The notes beneath the pieces are model-generated. The model had not been told where the DNA came from and made no database searches. It saw nothing but the letters and a program-made list of their open reading frames with translations. Source: Manis javanica (Eukaryota; Chordata; Mammalia; Pholidota; Manidae). Taken from it: a DNA stretch of 64,000 bases. Below, in pieces: positions 36,791-48,110 of this stretch. Both the position numbers and the translations under genes were made by a program. The stretch spans positions 139,001 through 203,000 of the forward strand of contig NC_133170.1 of assembly GCF_040802235.1 (NCBI RefSeq). The letters are read 5' to 3'. The first letter of the stretch is position 1, and each line of letters opens with the position of its first letter.

Positions 36791-38119
36791 AAAGTGTCTT
36801 TGTCTCCTTGGCTTTGACCTTGACGTTTAACTGCTCACTGTACCGGGAAATCCATGAAACCCAGCAGACACCCTGAGGAGGCTGTCCAGTACAACTTTCT
36901 TTTTTGGACTATTAACAAAAATCGAATTATGACTATTTTCAATGTCTGTTGACTGTATGAATTGAACAAAATGCCTGCCTCCTTTAAAATGTGGAACTAA
37001 TATTCCTGTTTAAAAAGGTAGATTTATTATGAGTCTTGCTCATTATTAGCTTACTGAAAAGTTTCTGGTTTATAAATTATCATAATCCTTCCTACAGATT
37101 CTTTAATATTGGAAGAAGAGAGAAATCTTCACAAGTGGTATGGGTTCATTCTCTTTATTTTGCAGTTTAATCTGGATGTCTTCTCTACTACTTGTGTGGA
37201 CTTAAGAACAGCCAGTTGAACTCGCCCACATTGTCAGATCGATTTGAGCCTTCAGTATGTGCTCCTTACAAAAGAGGGGAGAGTCTGCTCAAAGGGAATA
37301 GTGCGCAAAGAGAAAGCTATGGATAAATAAAACACTACTTCACACAAGAGAAACTATTAGAGATACATGTCTTGTTTTGAATTCTCTTTCCCAATATTCA
37401 GCAAATATATTCTTATAAAAATAGTGAATGATATTAAGAAATGTGCATTGCATTTACCATTAAGAAAAAAAGTTCTGAGGCACTTACAATTTACAATAAT
37501 TTAATGAAGCTAGTATTGCTTAAATATGCTAGAAACAATGGAAGTCAACTTATTGGTAATGTGCTTTGAAGCCTGACCAGTTGTTTGGTGCCTGTGCCCT
37601 AAGGAGCAATGATTCCGAGCTTTCACAAGCCCAGAGGAAGAGGGCTGACTGATGCCTAAGAGTCGCATGTTATGCTCTAATTAATGACCTAATAAGGACA
37701 TAGTTGTTATCGCTTTAAATCTAATAATCGATCTTGTCACATAATAGTCTTGAAGACACAGATTAACGATCACCAGCACAAGGACTGAATTTGAAGAAAC
37801 TTCTGCAAAAGGGGATTGTTGTTGGAGATGTTTAAAAAAGAGCAGTGACTGACAGATTCTAAAAGAAAAGAGATTTGTTTTGTAAAGCAAATATGTGACA
37901 CACATGGCTAACTTTAACTCCAGTTCTGGGACTCGAATTTGGAGACATCCAAGGAAAAAGTGCACATAGCTCTGCTCCTGCTTGCACCCCTCCTCTGTCT
38001 GCCCCCTTACCCACACTCCTCTTTCCAGTTTTCATCATTTGTGTCAAGCCCCCGACTCAATTCCACCCTCTTTCTGAGGAAATGACCTTGCCTCCGACCT
38101 TTCAGTGAAAATAGACGCT
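36791..38119. other. Unassigned DNA
   Basis: AT-rich to 37.6 kb, then mixed. A 111-codon frame on the minus strand (37681-38016) is not recognisable. No nameable repeat. Confidence 0.45.
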
Positions 38120-38179
38120 TTCAGGGTAGAACTCTCTGGAGTCCCACCTCCTGTACTGACGTAAATAGGTGTGTAATTA

Positions 38180-38310
38180 TTTGCTTGGTGCCCGCTCACC
38201 TCCCCTGCTGAACAGAAAGCTGTTCCTGACCATGAGGTCAGGACGGCACCGGCTCACCAGCACCCAGGACCCAGCACGTGGTCTACTGGGGGTTCCAGAG
38301 TCTGGGCACA
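38180..38310 (+). mobile_element. L2 3' end
   Basis: 'ctgaacagaaagctgttcct', 'cagcacccaggacccagcac' and 'gtggtctactgg' fit a diverged L2 terminus. Confidence 0.45.
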
Positions 38311-39014
38311 AAGGAGTGAACACAATTCCTTCCCTTCCTCCTTAAGTTTTTATTCTAAAAACAAAAGTTTTTCTCCCCTCCTCAGACGCTGGCCCTCCCC
38401 CTACTGTGCCCAGATTGCATCCCCTTGTGATGATCTCTCCAAGAAGCTCTTCTCCGCGTGGACAAGTCCAGGAGCGGGGCTTGGCAGCCAAAAGCTGCAA
38501 CAGCTGGGGGTGAGGGCAGTAGCGTGGCCTAGGAGAGCGGAGGCTGGGCGCCAGGGAAGCTAAATCAGTCTTAGATCTTGAGGGTGAGTGTAGGTTAAAG
38601 AAAATAAGAGGCAAAGTAAACGGTCAGGGGATGCGGCAGGAGGTCAAGAATGTAAATGCAAAAGCCAAGGGTTGGGGGAGGTGCAGGGCCTCCGAGACAA
38701 ATGGAGGAGGGAAGCCGAAAATGCATCCTTTTTATCTGGGGGTTTGCTCAGGGGCGTCCGTGCGAATGAGGGCTGGACTGGCGCCCTGAAGCCTCTTTAC
38801 AACATCAGCTCCTCTGTTTACCTTCTCTCTCCCCACTGGACTTCTCCCTTTCCTCCAGTTCTCCTTCTCAGACTGTAAATACACTGCCTTTCACCTAAAA
38901 ACCTCTCACCCTGCCTCCCCCGCAATCTATCCCACCCAAACTCTGGGCTGTCTGTGTCCCTCACCCCCCGCCCGCCCCGTCCCCGCGGTTCTGCCTTCCA
39001 CCTCACCACCTGGC
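38311..39014. other. Unassigned G+C-rich DNA
   Basis: Pyrimidine-rich blocks at 38.80-39.00 kb. No gene recognised. Confidence 0.45.
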
Positions 39015-39200
39015 TGAAAGCTGTCCTCACCCAAGGCATCGATTCATGTTGCTGTTGTTAGATGCACAGGGTGTTTTCGTTTCAGTCTGACCTGCCCCTT
39101 CTGAGCTCTGACACGGTTGACCGCTGCCTCCTCGTTTGGCCTCTGCCGGCCCTGCAACTGTCTCTGTCCCTTCATTTCCTTTGTGAAGCCCTGGCTCTGT
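39015..39200 (+). mobile_element. L2 ORF2 fragment
   Basis: 'ctgctgttgttagatgcaca', 'gacacggttgaccgctgcc' and 'tcctcgtttggcctctg' parallel the L2 reverse-transcriptase coding region around the 'DTVDH' stretch. Broken, without an open frame of the right length. Confidence 0.5.
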
Positions 39201-39469
39201 GCTCATCGTGCCCAAGGTGCCAAGGTCACCAGGTCACCCTGGAGGCAGGCTGCGGACGTCTTCCCGTTCTTGAGCAGGTTACACGGTGAAGCTGCTTGGG
39301 CACCACACCTCGAGACAGGACACGCTGGATTATTGCCCAGGACTGCTCCCCGCTTACATCAACTCACTGCTTCCTCCTTCGCACGAGAAAGCATTCTTTC
39401 CAGTAATTTTGTAGTATCATTATGGGTACAATCTGTTGAGCTGTAGCTATTTGGGTGCTTCACTTTATT
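39201..39469. other. Unassigned DNA
   Basis: May include further diverged L2. Nothing certain. Confidence 0.4.
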
Positions 39470-39650
39470 TATCCAGTTATTTCTTTAGTGTACAAATATT
39501 TATGGACTCTTACAATGGTACAGCGCTGTCAGCATATGATTTCTAGTTATTACAGTGAACTTAGCAGCCAGCATATTATTTTAGAGATGATGAAACTGAG
39601 TCTACGAGGTGTCCGTCTTGGCTGAATACTTAAGAGTCACACCATGGATT
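39470..39650 (-). mobile_element. MIR SINE, antisense
   Basis: Reverse MIR blocks: 'atggactcttacaatggtac', 'gattacagtgaac'-like 'gttattacagtgaactta', 'ttagagatgatgaaactgag', 'gtccgtcttggctgaa'. Diverged. Confidence 0.6.
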
Positions 39651-39884
39651 GAATCACAGCTCTTCCCATTACACTAAGACATTGAGGAGAATTTATTTCA
39701 GGGGGTCTCATACGCCAGGAACTTTCCCCCCCTTTATCTCATTATACAGCGGGATCATCAGCTTGCCGTTTGATGTTATTTTTGAGACAGGGGAGGGAGA
39801 GAACCCAGAATCCCATGACTCTGTTATCAGCACTATCCCACTGGTCCCCACAGGATCCGGGAGGCTACCTATAGATTGTATAGC

Positions 39885-40890
39885 TGGAGATCACTGATTC
39901 ATTCATGTGCTCACAGAGCTTACAAACTTTAGTAGGGGGTGGGGAGGTGGGGAGACAGATTTTAATTAGACAAATAAACAAGAGAGTAGATTGTTCTATC
40001 TGAAAAAGGTCCTGGGAAAGAAAAGAATATAGTGAGATCTGAACTACTATCAAAGAAATGTGACCTAGACAATAATGTGAGCTGAGACCTAAGTGATGCA
40101 CAGAAGTCAGCCCCGTAAGTGGGAGAGGAAGAGCGCCTCCTGGTGCGGGGACAGCAGGTGCAGGGGCTCTGGGGGGAAGCAGCAGCTCGCTGCCTTCAAA
40201 ACCTGAAGGGCTGGGGCGTAAAGGGAGGGCAACAGAAGAGGCTGAAGAGGAGCTGAGCCAGACTCTACCGACCACACCCCATCCTTATTATCTCAAGATG
40301 GGGTCTTGCCATCAGACTTGTGTTCTGAAATTTTCACTCTGGCTGCAGTTTATAGAGAACCTTCTGGAGGAGCCCAGGAAGAATGTGTGGAAAAGAGTTG
40401 GAAAACTATTGTTGTAATGTGAGCAAGAGATTATGGTGGCGTGGACTAGTGTGGTGGGCATGAAGGAAGGGAACTCAGTCAGTTGGATACGTACTTGAGA
40501 AGGTAGAATTGATAGGACTTGCTGACAGATTTAAATACCAAGTGATGGAGAATAAAGTGTCAAGGTGAAATCCTGGGGGTCTCGGATGCCTAATGGTATG
40601 ACTAATGGGGCCATTTGCTGAGATGAGAAACAGCAGAATACTGGTTTGGAGGAAATCATGGGTTTGATGGATTAAGACTAAAGGGTTTGTAACACAAGAT
40701 GATGGTGAGGTGTACAAGTCTGGACCCCCAGAGAGAGACCTGGGAGGAAGGTGTGCACTGGGGAGCCATGGGTGGTGTGATCCTCAAGCCCTGGGAATGA
40801 ACAGGACCGAGGAGGGAAGGACTATAGGGAGAAAGGAAGAGACTGGCGAAAGACCGAGCCTTTCAGAAAAGGACTCACATTCCAGCCATT
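39885..40890 (-). mobile_element. L2 3' region, antisense, about 1 kb
   Basis: A long reverse L2: 'acagagcttacaaacttta', 'aaagaaatgtgacctaga', 'tgtgagctgagacctaagtg', 'gggacagcaggtgcaggggc', 'ttttcactctggctgcag', 'ttgataggacttgctgac', 'ggccatttgctgagatgag', 'agagagacctgggagg'. These are the successive blocks of the L2 3' UTR read backwards. One of the longest L2 pieces in the window. Its open frames are incidental. Confidence 0.8.
40208..40229 (+). other. G-quadruplex motif
   Basis: GGG-CT-GGGG-six bases-GGG-A-GGG: four G-runs with loops of 2, 6 and 1. It lies inside the antisense L2. Confidence 0.55.
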
Positions 40891-42409
40891 TAAAAGGAAA
40901 ACATTTTCTGAAGAAATATGTGTACTTCTTAAAATAAAATTCTCCTTCATCAAATTTTAAAATATTAACAATAAGAAGGTTAAAAAAAAAAAAGCCTGCA
41001 CCCATCTGGCCCTAAATTAATCTGTAATGTTTTACTTATTTAAAAAAAATCCAAAGCTTATAAGGTATTGGTTGTTTAAGATACATAGTAGTTATATGTC
41101 TTGTACTCTTGATATACATGATATATTTTCTAATTAACAACAGTAACAATAAAACATTCCAGGAAATAAAGCCAATGTCAGTTGAAAACTCAGGCCAGAA
41201 AATTACATACTGGAAGCAGTTAAGGGAAGAATAAAGGAATTAGAGATATTGCCAAGGGCCCCTTAGCTCCAAAGGGAAAGGTTTAGACCCAACCTTAGAA
41301 GATGTTCCGTTAAAGACTCGGCTGATACTCCTATAGGAATTCCCAATATTATAGATATCATACAACTAAAATTTTGGCTCTATTTATATTTCAAGATAAT
41401 GAGAAGCAGGAAGTTGACCAACATTATTTGTTTTGGCTGCACGTAAAGGTCAACCGTCTGGTTTAATACGTGGGTGCTACTCTTTTGAGCTCTATATGTA
41501 CAAGAATATTCCTTAAAATTTTGGAGCAAACTATGTATGAAACAAAAGTAGTAACCTACAAGTGACGTCTGATCAGAACTGAGTTGGGTAGTATAACGGA
41601 ATAGCGAAGCCCTGTCTACCCGCCCCCAGTACCGCCTGCCTCCCCAGCAACCCACCTCCTGCCTTCTGATTCCCTCAAGAAAGGGGGAGCTGTGAGTGTG
41701 TAATGGCGCCTCACTAGGAACTCACTCTGGCCCTTATACTGAGAGAGAGAATGGCTTGGAGATGGCCTGCTTCCCCCCATAGTACCTGGAAGAACACAGC
41801 CTCAATTGTTTTGAGAGGCCTTCCCTAAGAGATGTGGAGACAATCAGAAAAGGAGAGGGGCTGAGCTGTAACTCACAAGGATGGTTATTCCAAAGGGACA
41901 TCTGCAGCTTGGAGCTGCGCCCATCCTGGACTTACCCACTGTGCTTGGGGACTTTGCAGACCCACCTTGGACCATCCCGTTGGACTCATCCCTTTGGTGT
42001 TAGTCTAGTAATGAGTGACTCAGGCTTGAGTAGGTGGGAAATGGTGACTGGATCCCAAGGATAACTGGTAGAGAAAGTGAAGGTCCCCAGGATAAGGCCA
42101 ATCCCCGGAATATGCAAGGGACAGTTGCACTGTGCTATCTTGAAGAAGGTAGCCCTCCTACAGGGCTCATGGGCCTTAAATAGAAGGTCTGTCACTCATG
42201 TAGTGGTGGCTATAAATGGTTTAATTTCTTGAGGACTCTTTCATTGGGTTCAAGAAAATCATGTCAGGATACAGTTGTTTTTTTCCTTATATGTTTTATT
42301 TCCTTTTCATTTTTGCCAGATTCTCAGGAAAATATGATTAACCCACATAATTTTTTGTAGTGACATTGTAGAAAGGGGATAGGCCAAAAGTGGAAGTATT
42401 CTTCCACTT
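40891..42409. other. Unassigned DNA
   Basis: AT-rich 40.9-41.6 kb, including an A12 run near 40982, then mixed. 41.8-42.2 kb has an LTR-like feel but no family could be named. Confidence 0.4.
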
Positions 42410-42805
42410 CTCACATGCCCACTCTGGAACTTCAGAATGTGATCTTACTGAAATAAGTCTTTGCAGAAATAATTAACATAAAGATGAAATTGTCCTGGGT
42501 GAGGGTGTGCCCTAAATCCAACGACTAGTGCCCTGTACAAGAAACCAAAAGGGGCAAGACACAGAGATGAAGGGGAAACGGCCAAGTGGAGGCCGAGATT
42601 GGAGAAGCGCACAGCTAGGGACCGTGGGGAACTGCGTGCGGCCTCAGAGGCTGAGAGGCGTGGCTGGCTCCGTGCCTCCAGAAGGACCGGCCTTGCTCAC
42701 ACCTTCACTTCAGACTTCTGGCCTGCTGGACTGGCGGGGAATACATTTCAGTTGTCTTAAACTACCCAGTATGTGGCAATTTGTTGTAGCAGCCCCGGGA
42801 GTGCC
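42410..42805 (+). mobile_element. MLT1-type MaLR LTR
   Basis: 'gaatgtgatcttactgaaat', 'gtctttgcagaaataattaa', 'gccctaaatccaacgactag', 'ggaggccgagattggag', 'acttcagacttctggcctg', 'gggaatacatttcagttg' and 'ttgttgtagcagccccgg' follow the MLT1C/D LTR in order to its 3' end. Confidence 0.82.
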
Positions 42806-43254
42806 CTTGTGAAGGTGGCAACATTTGACTGGAATCCTCGAGTTTGGGGCTGCAAAGAGCAGCAAAGTGGTCAGTAGCTTGTGGCCAAGAGCTGTGGGGC
42901 AGCTACAGCACGAATCCTGAAGGATTAGTGGACAAGTGGACCACTTGGAAACGGACATGAGTCAGCTCCTCCGCGCCTACCCAACAATGCTAAAGAAGGT
43001 GACCCCGAGGGAGAGGGAAGACCTGACCCTCAGGTCCCTCTGGAACCCCTTAGACTGCAGGTGCGTTCCCGACATCCTCTCCCCTTCCTCTTCTCTTCAC
43101 AGCCTCCGTCTGACTCCCAAGCTTAGCAGAGCTGCATGTCTCACCTGTGCCCACATTCAACTTGTTCTGAAGATTATAAGCCAAGCATAAAGTTCCATTA
43201 ATGTCATAAAAAAGTTTCTTGGGTGTTACCAGAGAATTAGCTATTAAGTGAAGA
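42806..43254. other. Unassigned DNA
   Basis: No gene or nameable repeat. Confidence 0.45.
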
Positions 43255-43850
43255 AATAGCTGCTTCATTGAGATACAATTCACATACGATACAACTCACT
43301 TAAAGTATACGATTCAACTGTTCTTTGTGTACTCACACACTTGTGCAACCAACACAATCAATTTTAGAGCATTACATCACCCCTCAAAGAAACCCCATAT
43401 GCCTTAGCAGTTTCTCACCATTTCCCCCAACATCCTCAACCTCCACCTCCATCCACTGCCCTCGGCAACCACCAGTTTTCTCACTATAGATTTGCCTTTT
43501 TGGACATTTCATATAAATAAAATCACACAGTATGTATGTTTTTGTGGCTGGTATCTTTCACTTAGCAAAATGTTTTCAATGTTCATCCATATTGTAGCCT
43601 GTGTCAATACTTCTTTTTTTGGCCTATAACATTCCATTGCATGAACAGAGCACATTTTCTTTTTCCACTCATCAGTTGATGAACATTTGGGTTGTTGACA
43701 CTTTTGGCTATTATGAATAATGCTGCTATGAACATTAGTGTACAAGTTTTGAATGGACATATTTTCACTGGAGTGGAATTGCTATGTCATATGGTGATTC
43801 CTTGTTAAACTTTTCGAAGAACTGCCAGACTTTTCCAAAGTGGGAAAGTT
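43255..43850 (-). mobile_element. L1M 3' end, antisense
   Basis: 'cattgagatacaattcacat', 'tagagcattacatcacccc', 'caccagttttctcactatag', 'cattccattgcatgaac', 'atgaataatgctgctatgaac' and 'ggagtggaattgctatgtca' follow the reverse of an L1M 3' end. Near 43850 it switches abruptly to sequence from the other end of L1. Confidence 0.85.
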
Positions 43851-45100
43851 TTTATTTCACTAGGAATGTCTTTATTTCATCTTCATGTCTGAAAAATAGT
43901 TTTGTTGAATATAAAATTCTTGCTTGGCATTCTTATCCTTTGAGCACTTTGATCATGTTATCCACTGCCTTCTGGGCTTCAGTGTTTCTGATGGGAAAAT
44001 GGGCTATTAATCTAATTAGTTTCCCCTTATACATAATGAATAATTTTTTTCTTGCTTTCAGAAGTTTGTCTTTCGCTATCAGGATTTTTATTATGAAATA
44101 TCCTGGTGTGGATCTCTTTGTACTTTCTCAGAGTTTGTTGACCTCCTTAGATGTGCAGGTTAATATTTTTCATCAATAGGTAAAGTTTCAGCCATTATTT
44201 CCTCAACTGTTTATTTTTCCTTCCCCTTTTCTGGGCCTCCTCTCCCTCCAGCACTCCTATTACACTCATGCTGACGTGCTCAGGAGTGTCCCACATTTCT
44301 CTGAGGCTGCTTTCATTTTTCTCCTTCATTCTTTTTTCTCTGTTATTCATACTGCATAATCTCTGTTGAGATATCTCCAAGTTCACTAATTCCTTCTTAC
44401 ACAAGTTAAAACAAACTGTGAGCCCCTCCACTGAATTTTTCGTTTCAATTCCTTTTTGCTGTCAGAATTTCCATTCAGTTCTTTTAAACATTCTGTTTCA
44501 TGAGACACTGTCATCACATCTTTGATCTCCTTGAACATGGTTTCATTGGCTCTTGGAATATAGTTGATGCTGCTTGAAGTCTTTGCCCGATGAACGCAAC
44601 ATCTGGACCCCGTCACAGGCAGCTTCTCTCGTCTGCCTTTTTTCCTGTGTATGTGTCATACTTTCCTTCATATTTTATGTCTCAGAATTTTTTTGTTAAA
44701 AACTGGATATTTTATGTAAAATAGGGTTCTCCCCTTTCCCTAGTGTTTATTTTCCTGATTTTTCACTTGTTTATTTGTTTAGACTTTGTTGAATATGTTG
44801 AAGTCTGGGATTCCTCAGATGGCACCATGTTGGGCACGCACACATTCACTCGGGTGTGGGGGGGGGACGGGGAAGCAGTTTCAACGCGATTCCCTTGGCT
44901 GTATCTTTCCCGGGTTTCTCTGTAAAGTTATCTGCCTCGGCTCACACGCAGATGTGAGGCCTGCTAATGGTCGGCTGTTTATTCTATTGTTTTGACGATG
45001 CCCTCGAGCATGCATTGTTCCACAGTATGATCCAATTAAATTCAGGCTCCTTTGCAGGAGCAGTCTTTGAAGCCCACCTTTGAGGTCTACTCTGACCCCA
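43850..45100 (-). mobile_element. L1M/HAL1 5' and ORF1 region, antisense
   Basis: 'gttgaatataaaattcttg', 'cactgccttctgggcttcag', 'tcctggtgtggatctctttg', 'actcctattacactcatgct', 'gtttcatgagacactgtc', and 'cctgtgtatgtgtcatact' correspond to reverse L1M/HAL1 5' UTR-ORF1 sequence. With the preceding feature this is either one L1 that lost nearly all of ORF2 or two neighbours. The right boundary is soft and may reach about 45.85 kb. Confidence 0.65.
44852..44872 (+). other. G-quadruplex motif
   Basis: GGG-TGT-G9-AC-GGGG: the nine-G run can supply two of four G-tracts with one- to three-base loops. Confidence 0.5.
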
Positions 45101-46139
45101 GAAAGGATCTTCTCATTTGTCTGTTTCCCTAGCTCTCTTGGTAAACCAGCTGGCCTACAGTTTAATGTGTTCCCTTCATAAAGCTATCAGCCTCCTGTTA
45201 ATTGTTTACCACCAAAACTTCCACTGGTTTTAAGAGTGTTTGGGTTTGAACTTCCCCAAAGTGTGTTTCAAATAAAATTAGTTCCTCTAGGAAGAATTCT
45301 GAGCTGTTCTTATGGAATGCCTTTCTCCTTAGGCAAAATCTGAGTCCCTCCTCTGGAATGGGGAGGAGATAGCTGTCTACTTCTCTCTGAGTGACACCCC
45401 TGGCTTATGAGCAGAGTGCTGAATGAGGGCGATAGCCTCTGGTGTCTACTCGCCTCTCCTGGTATGGAACGTCTGCTCTCTGAGTGAGCTGGTGTGAGGA
45501 CAATCAGGCCCCAGTATTCTTGCTACCATAGCTGGTGTAAATAGATGTCTTAAGAGTGGGTGCTGGATGGAAGAAGGAACCCTGACCTCTTGGTCGTACT
45601 TACAAGGAGTTTAGCATTTGCAACTTAGAGTCAGGAGTGATGAGGAACACTGGCAACCTGCCCTCCTCATAAGCAATGATATCCATTAACTTGATCTGAG
45701 GAAAGAGGGAGCCCCATTTTCCTAGAAACAGCCCCCAGAGTGGGGCTTTAGTCATGGTGAGCTGGGAAGTGGGATGAGCAGGTCATGGCTCAAAAGCCAT
45801 AGGCTCTTGCTATGCTTACCAAGATTTAGTGGATTTTCTTGAGTAGGTGTTTCTTTGCTTAATGTATGATTTTAGGACATTTCCAGAGACTTACAATTGT
45901 TGATTTTTAAAAAATAGTGGTTCTAGTCAGTATGGCTGTTTCTCTGCAGAGCAGATCAAGTTGCCATTCTGGAAATAATGGCTCTTGAGCACTATTTTTA
46001 AACCTATTGTTTAGTAGAAATCTACTGAAAACATACTACAAATTTAACTGTACTGAAGATAATTTTTCTTATTCCTATAAACCCAATTCATTCTCATTGT
46101 GCTAGATTCACTATGGTCTCAAAGTTTTGATACTTTTGT
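45101..46139. other. Unassigned, possibly L1-derived
   Basis: The first part may be a further diverged L1 5' region. No gene. Confidence 0.4.
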
Positions 46140-46565
46140 CATTAAAAAGACAAGGGTAAGGCTCTTGACCAGTAGAGTATGGTGGAGGTGATACTTTGCC
46201 TTTCTCTAGAACCTGCCTTAAGAGACTGGCAGTTTCCAATTTCCACCCCTTGGCACATTCACATTTGGAAACTTGTCAGCATGGCCATGAGGACTCATGA
46301 GCAGGTCCGTGTGAGAGACCCACGTGGAGAGGTGCTAAAGCTCTCGGACAACAGCCCAGTTGAACTACCAGCTTTTCAGCTGAGAGAGTGCGCTGTCTTA
46401 GTGACTGAGCCATCTTGGAAGTAGATTCTCACAGGTGATGCTCTATAAAGCAGACATGAGTCATTCCTGATGAGCAAATTCCATGCAAAATAAATTGTTT
46501 TTATTTTAAACTATTAAATTTAAGGAGAGTTTGTTATGCAGCAGTATAACTGGAACACCCAATAC
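46140..46565 (+). mobile_element. Older MLT1-type LTR
   Basis: 'aagacaagggtaaggctctt', 'tgagagacccacgtggagag', 'gactgagccatcttggaag', 'attttaaactattaaattt' and 'ttgttatgcagcagtataac' fit an old MLT1 (H-L type) LTR at its usual spacing. Strongly diverged. Confidence 0.55.
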
Positions 46566-47289
46566 AATCATTCACCGAACTTTTTATTATAGATTTGCCC
46601 TGGCATGCATTTCTTCAACTCTTTTCCTAATACTTTGTGTGTATGAACAGCTAAAAGAACTCAAAAGACATTAGAAAATAAAGTTCACAACTGGCATAGT
46701 AATGGTCTCCAGTCCACCATGTCTTCACTGGTAGCAACCATGTGTTTGACCCAGGTTAACCTAACTCAAAGATATAGAGAGGAGGCTCTGACTGGTAACC
46801 AGTCAGGGTTCCTCTGGCAAGGCTGACTGACTCAAGAATAGGGAAATTACTTGTTATTTTCTAGAATAAAGTCAAGGGCTTAGTTTTAGTGACTAGGAGA
46901 GAGCTACTCCTTCGCTGTCCCTCTCCCTTTTCTGGGTGTGGATGTCACAGCATGTAGCCCTGAGGGTCATGGGAAGCTGCCCTAGGGCCTTAAGAAAAAG
47001 CCAGCATTAGCATAGAGCTGATACTTTGGGAAGCAACATGGAAACATAAAGAAAACCATGATATTACTAAGTAGCTGAATCACACCATGCCTGACATCCA
47101 CCCTGCCTCCAGATTTTCCAATTACAGGAGCCAATAGGAGCTTTTATTATTTAAGCCATTTTGAGTTGCATTTTCTGTTAGTTGTAGCTGAAAGCATCGT
47201 CACTGATACAATGTGAAATGATGAAAAGGGATGAAACATAGCAAAAAATGACAGGGTTTGTATTTTGGTTTCTTGTTCAACAACTATTT
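46566..47289. other. Possible LTR remnant
   Basis: 46.7-47.22 kb has an LTR-like order ending in 'ttttctgttagttgtagctg' and 'cactgatacaatg', similar to 3' ends of old ERVL-type LTRs. Family not assigned. Confidence 0.35.
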
Positions 47290-47460
47290 CTGATTGCCAA
47301 GAACCAAGCACTGCTGCTGAGCGCAGCCACTCACTGTCAGTGTGACCTGGGCAAGCCACACATCTGTGTACCTCAGTTTCTTCATCTGTGAAGGAAGGGG
47401 TGATGGGAATGGACTAAATTATTTTTTAAAATCTCTTCCTGCTCTGATGTTTAGACATTA
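47290..47460 (+). mobile_element. MIR SINE
   Basis: 'gccactcactgtcagtgtga', 'cctgggcaagccacac', 'cctcagtttcttcatctgtg' and 'tcttcctgctctgatg' are the sense MIR core and 3' part. Confidence 0.75.
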
Positions 47461-47509
47461 TTTAAAAAATGAATATCATCCCTCTACCATTGTTAATTCA
47501 GTCAGTCAT

Positions 47510-47790
47510 CTGTTCATTAACTGAAATTAATTGGAAACAGGGAAGCAATGTACTGAGATTAAAAAGACAAATAAGACATGGTCCCTAATCTTAATGAGCC
47601 CATAGTTATTAGGGAGATAATACAACTAACTGGAATGAATACAGTGAGTGATATTAAAGCTGATACAGCGAAGCATAGTTGTGACACAAAGGGTGTGTGG
47701 GCCAGGAAGACTTCAAGGAGGAAAATACCCTTGAGTTGGGTCCTGTAGGTGAATAGAAAGTTTAGAGGCAAATGATGGGAAAGATGGGAC
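47510..47790 (-). mobile_element. L2 3' end, antisense
   Basis: 'gacatggtccctaatcttaa', 'tgagcccatagttattaggg', 'ttcaaggaggaaaataccc' and 'ttgagttgggtcctgtag' are successive reverse L2 blocks. Confidence 0.75.
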
Positions 47791-47850
47791 ATTATAGCTA
47801 TATATTCATCTTTCTATCTATAGATATAGACATAGATACATAGCAAGCGA
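47791..47850. repeat. AT-rich TAGA/TCTA stretch with short palindrome
   Basis: Alternating TCTA and TAGA units, with a perfect 12-base palindrome TATCTATAGATA at 47815-47826. It directly follows the L2 fragment. Confidence 0.6.
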
Positions 47851-47939
47851 GAGAGAATAGATTTAGGCAACATTAGTTGCAAATGCAAATGTGAGGAAGC
47901 AAAAATAATCCGTGATTGCAGTAACAATCTTTAAAATCT

Positions 47940-48110
47940 AATGTTTCCTGAGTGTTTTTGGTATGACAGACACTATTTTATTTCATTTTAGTACTGTCTT
48001 TTTCCACCCTTAGAGAACCTCAGGAGGTACACCATGCTCTGATTTTACTGACGGAAGCTCCAAGAAGTAAAATAGCTTGCTCACTTAGCAGAGATGGAAG
48101 CAGTCAACAA
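47940..48110 (-). mobile_element. MIR SINE, antisense
   Basis: 'cctgagtgtttttggtatga', 'gacactattttatttcattt', 'tctgattttactgacggaag' and 'gcttgctcacttagcag' give the reverse MIR order. Diverged. Confidence 0.6.

Noticed and set aside
40135-40146. Reverse CTCF-like core
   Set aside because: Only ten of twelve core positions match and it lies inside an L2.
40200-40235. Regulatory role for the G-quadruplex motif inside L2
   Set aside because: The motif is real, but the L2 3' UTR is naturally G/C-run-rich, so no special role is implied.
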